Assembly: GCA_947176475.1 (NCBI GenBank)
Contig: CAMWQX010000049.1
Location: 1 to 7,248 of the forward strand
Length of the DNA stretch: 7,248 nt
Reading direction: 5' to 3'
DNA from: an uncultured Bacillota bacterium
GTDB lineage: Bacteria > Bacillota_I > Bacilli_A > RF39 > UBA660
Shown piece after piece: positions 6,232 through 7,248 of the stretch. The position numbers and the translations under genes are program-made. The notes under the pieces are model-generated. The model was given only the letters and a program-made list of their open reading frames with translations, was not told where the DNA came from and ran no database searches. Each line of letters begins with the position of its first letter. The first letter of the stretch is position 1.

Positions 6232-6969
6232 TCACTTCTCGTCTATTTTTTTTAACCATTTAAAGTATCCATATAGAAATGGTAAATCTCTTTTTATTTT
6301 TATCTCAGTGTTCTTGCGCATATATTCTAAGATATCACTGGCTTTATAAGATTCTTCTATCTTAAGTAAGTGAATCTTCTCTGGTTCGATAGTCTTTCCC
6401 GAATAAGTATGCATGTTCCAATATTCCATATAGTCATCTTCAACATTACCAACTTTATACATAAGTTTGAGTAATTTTCTATCAAAGTTGGCATTTTTAA
6501 CTTCATCTATATCATTTAGAGAATAATCACTATAGTATTCTAAGTCAAGAGCTAGATATACAGAATTATCGAGGATTTCTTTTAGATTTTTATATTGTTT
6601 TATGCGAATCCTTTTAGATTTAAGTTCACATTTTACAACAAAAGTCATAATTGGTTGGAATATTTTTATTTTAAGAAGCCAAGTAGCAAATTTATAAATA
6701 GGTTTATCTAATTTCTTTCCGGGCATATCAGCGGCAGATTTAGCAATTAACCAACGAATCCAAGATTCCATCAAAATAAGAGAATTAGTAATGCCAACCG
6801 TAAAGAAAATCTTTTCACTTTTTTCAATACCCATGGCATTTTCGCCAATTGCAGGAACTAATCCATCTTGGAAAATGCTTTCCAAATTATTAATGTTTGT
6901 ATAATGAAAATAAGTATTTTTTGGTAATTCTTTTATGTCTATAGAATCATATTGTTCTAAATCACTCAT
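6232..6969 (-). CDS. ART-fold-like protein, first of two tandem paralogues
   Basis: With the start at 6969 the protein has 245 residues. I prefer this ATG over the one at 7005 because AGGAG (6978-6982) lies 8 bases before it, and the likely -10 box at 6995-7000 lies between the two ATGs, leaving the upper ATG outside the transcript. Key stretches are NTYFHYTNINNLESIFQDGL (18-37; H22), GIEKSEKIFFTVG (47-59), NSVYLALDL (135-143) and EYWNMHTYSGKTIEPEKIHL (182-201). The FHYTN plus NLxxIxxxGL start resembles DarT/Tpt1-type ADP-ribosyltransferase folds, which use NAD to modify nucleic acids or proteins; the remaining motifs are family-specific. No signal peptide. It heads a three-gene operon with its paralogue and an HD phosphohydrolase. 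The existence of the gene and paralogy are firm; the enzymatic call is tentative. Confidence 0.78.
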   Translation of the reverse strand: MSDLEQYDSIDIKELPKNTYFHYTNINNLESIFQDGLVPAIGENAMGIEKSEKIFFTVGITNSLILMESWIRWLIAKSAADMPGKKLDKPIYKFATWLLKIKIFQPIMTFVVKCELKSKRIRIKQYKNLKEILDNSVYLALDLEYYSDYSLNDIDEVKNANFDRKLLKLMYKVGNVEDDYMEYWNMHTYSGKTIEPEKIHLLKIEESYKASDILEYMRKNTEIKIKRDLPFLYGYFKWLKKIDEK

Positions 6970-6994
6970 AATTTTTACTCCTATATTATGTTTA

Positions 6995-7023
6995 ACTATA
7001 ATCATTTTAGCACAATATTTTAA
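6995..7023 (-). promoter_or_regulatory. Promoter of the ART-like/HD operon
   Basis: On the minus strand TTAAAA (7018-7023) and TATAGT (6995-7000) are spaced by 17 bases. Transcription would begin near 6988, just ahead of the AGGAG site and the ATG at 6969. Both hexamers are imperfect, suggesting a modest or regulated promoter, and the dyad at 7022-7045 touches the -35. Confidence 0.45.
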
Positions 7024-7045
7024 GTGAATGGATAAATTATCACTT
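7022..7045. repeat. Inverted repeat next to the ART-like operon promoter
   Basis: AAGTGA (7022-7027) and TCACTT (7040-7045) are exact reverse complements with 12 bases between them, and a nested GATAA/TTATC pair lies at 7031-7035 and 7037-7041. The position at the -35 edge fits a regulator-binding site, but short AT-rich dyads arise by chance. Confidence 0.3.
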
Positions 7046-7211
7046 TTCTATGTAAAAAGAGTGTGAGAAAATAATGATATTTTTTTCTCTTTTTAATACC
7101 CCATTATTTGCACCAATATAATAACCTTTTTTAGTTTATTGGCTTGTTTACTTCCCACCCCATTTTATATGCTTTTGCTATTTTTAGCTGATGAGTTATC
7201 TTTCTTAAAAT
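7046..7211. other. AT-rich intergenic stretch without a convincing gene
   Basis: Both strands are broken by frequent stops. The only structure seen is an inverted repeat, AAAAAGAG (7054-7061) with CTCTTTTT (7087-7094), enclosing GAGAAAA (7065-7071) and TTTTCTC (7083-7089). A minus-strand frame from the window edge stays open to a TAA at 7131-7133, but has no coding support. No tRNA or known RNA element is recognised. Confidence 0.5.
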
Positions 7212-7243
7212 AAAAAAGAGATATACCTTTATTGGTATATCCC
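7212..7243 (-). terminator. Intrinsic terminator of a minus-strand gene beyond the right edge
   Basis: On the minus strand GGGATATACC (7234-7243) pairs with GGTATATCTC (7218-7227) over ten pairs including one G-U, around a 6-base loop, followed by six U (7212-7217). This is the strongest terminator in the window. It should end a transcript coming from the right and isolate it from the ART-like operon. Confidence 0.72.
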
Positions 7244-7248
7244 TAATA

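Noticed and set aside
4885..6969. Type II toxin-antitoxin pair
   Set aside because: All three proteins exceed 200 residues and no small antitoxin with a DNA-binding or acidic partner domain is present; the DarG-type macrodomain expected with DarT is also absent.
6970..7005. Twelve-residue N-terminal extension of the first ART-like protein using the ATG at 7005
   Set aside because: No Shine-Dalgarno precedes it, the likely -10 box lies downstream of it, and AGGAG is well placed for the ATG at 6969.
1..7248. CRISPR array, tRNA, rRNA or insertion sequence
   Set aside because: No regularly spaced direct repeats, no cloverleaf or rRNA-like stretch and no transposase motifs or terminal inverted repeats were found.
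1..7248. Mycoplasma genetic code (TGA as Trp)
   Set aside because: Trp is coded by TGG throughout, and TGA is used as a stop at the ends of the 422-residue gene and the first ART-like gene, with a ribosome site for the next gene overlapping the latter.

Overview
The window is AT-rich, uses TGG for Trp and terminates some genes with TGA, has purine-rich Shine-Dalgarno sites before most genes, and encodes Lys/Ile/Asn-rich proteins. This points to a low-GC Bacillota (Bacilli or Erysipelotrichia-like, possibly an uncultured gut lineage) using the standard bacterial code rather than the TGA=Trp mycoplasma code. I cannot name the species. All genes except the TspO homologue lie on the minus strand.

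Left part (1-1700): a truncated XRE-type helix-turn-helix regulator runs off the left edge into a (CA)n dinucleotide tract. It is divergent from a TspO/MBR-family membrane protein, and the gap between them holds a perfect 10-bp-arm palindrome over the likely tspO promoter. TspO converges on a ZIP-family divalent metal transporter, and the two stop codons share the bases TTAA.

Middle (1697-4036): a two-gene operon encodes a SAM-binding, Rossmann-type protein resembling the BtaA/DUF3419 3-amino-3-carboxypropyl transferases, followed 9 bp later by a 422-residue protein I do not recognise. Methylase-type BtaB is absent, so the usual betaine-lipid pathway is not complete here; the product is unknown.

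Right (4095-7005): a separately promoted protein with two coiled coils flanking two membrane segments lies downstream of a tight three-gene operon. That operon has two tandem paralogues with features reminiscent of ADP-ribosyltransferase-fold proteins (FH-x-T-N near the N-terminus, KIFF/KVFF, a WN-x-H motif near the C-terminus), then a complete HD-family metal phosphohydrolase. It is the best candidate for an undescribed system: possibly two nucleotide- or NAD-using transferases with a hydrolase that processes the product or reverses the modification, but this is inference.

Right edge (7006-7248): no convincing gene. It carries the operon promoter, two inverted repeats, and a strong intrinsic terminator for a minus-strand gene that would lie beyond the window.
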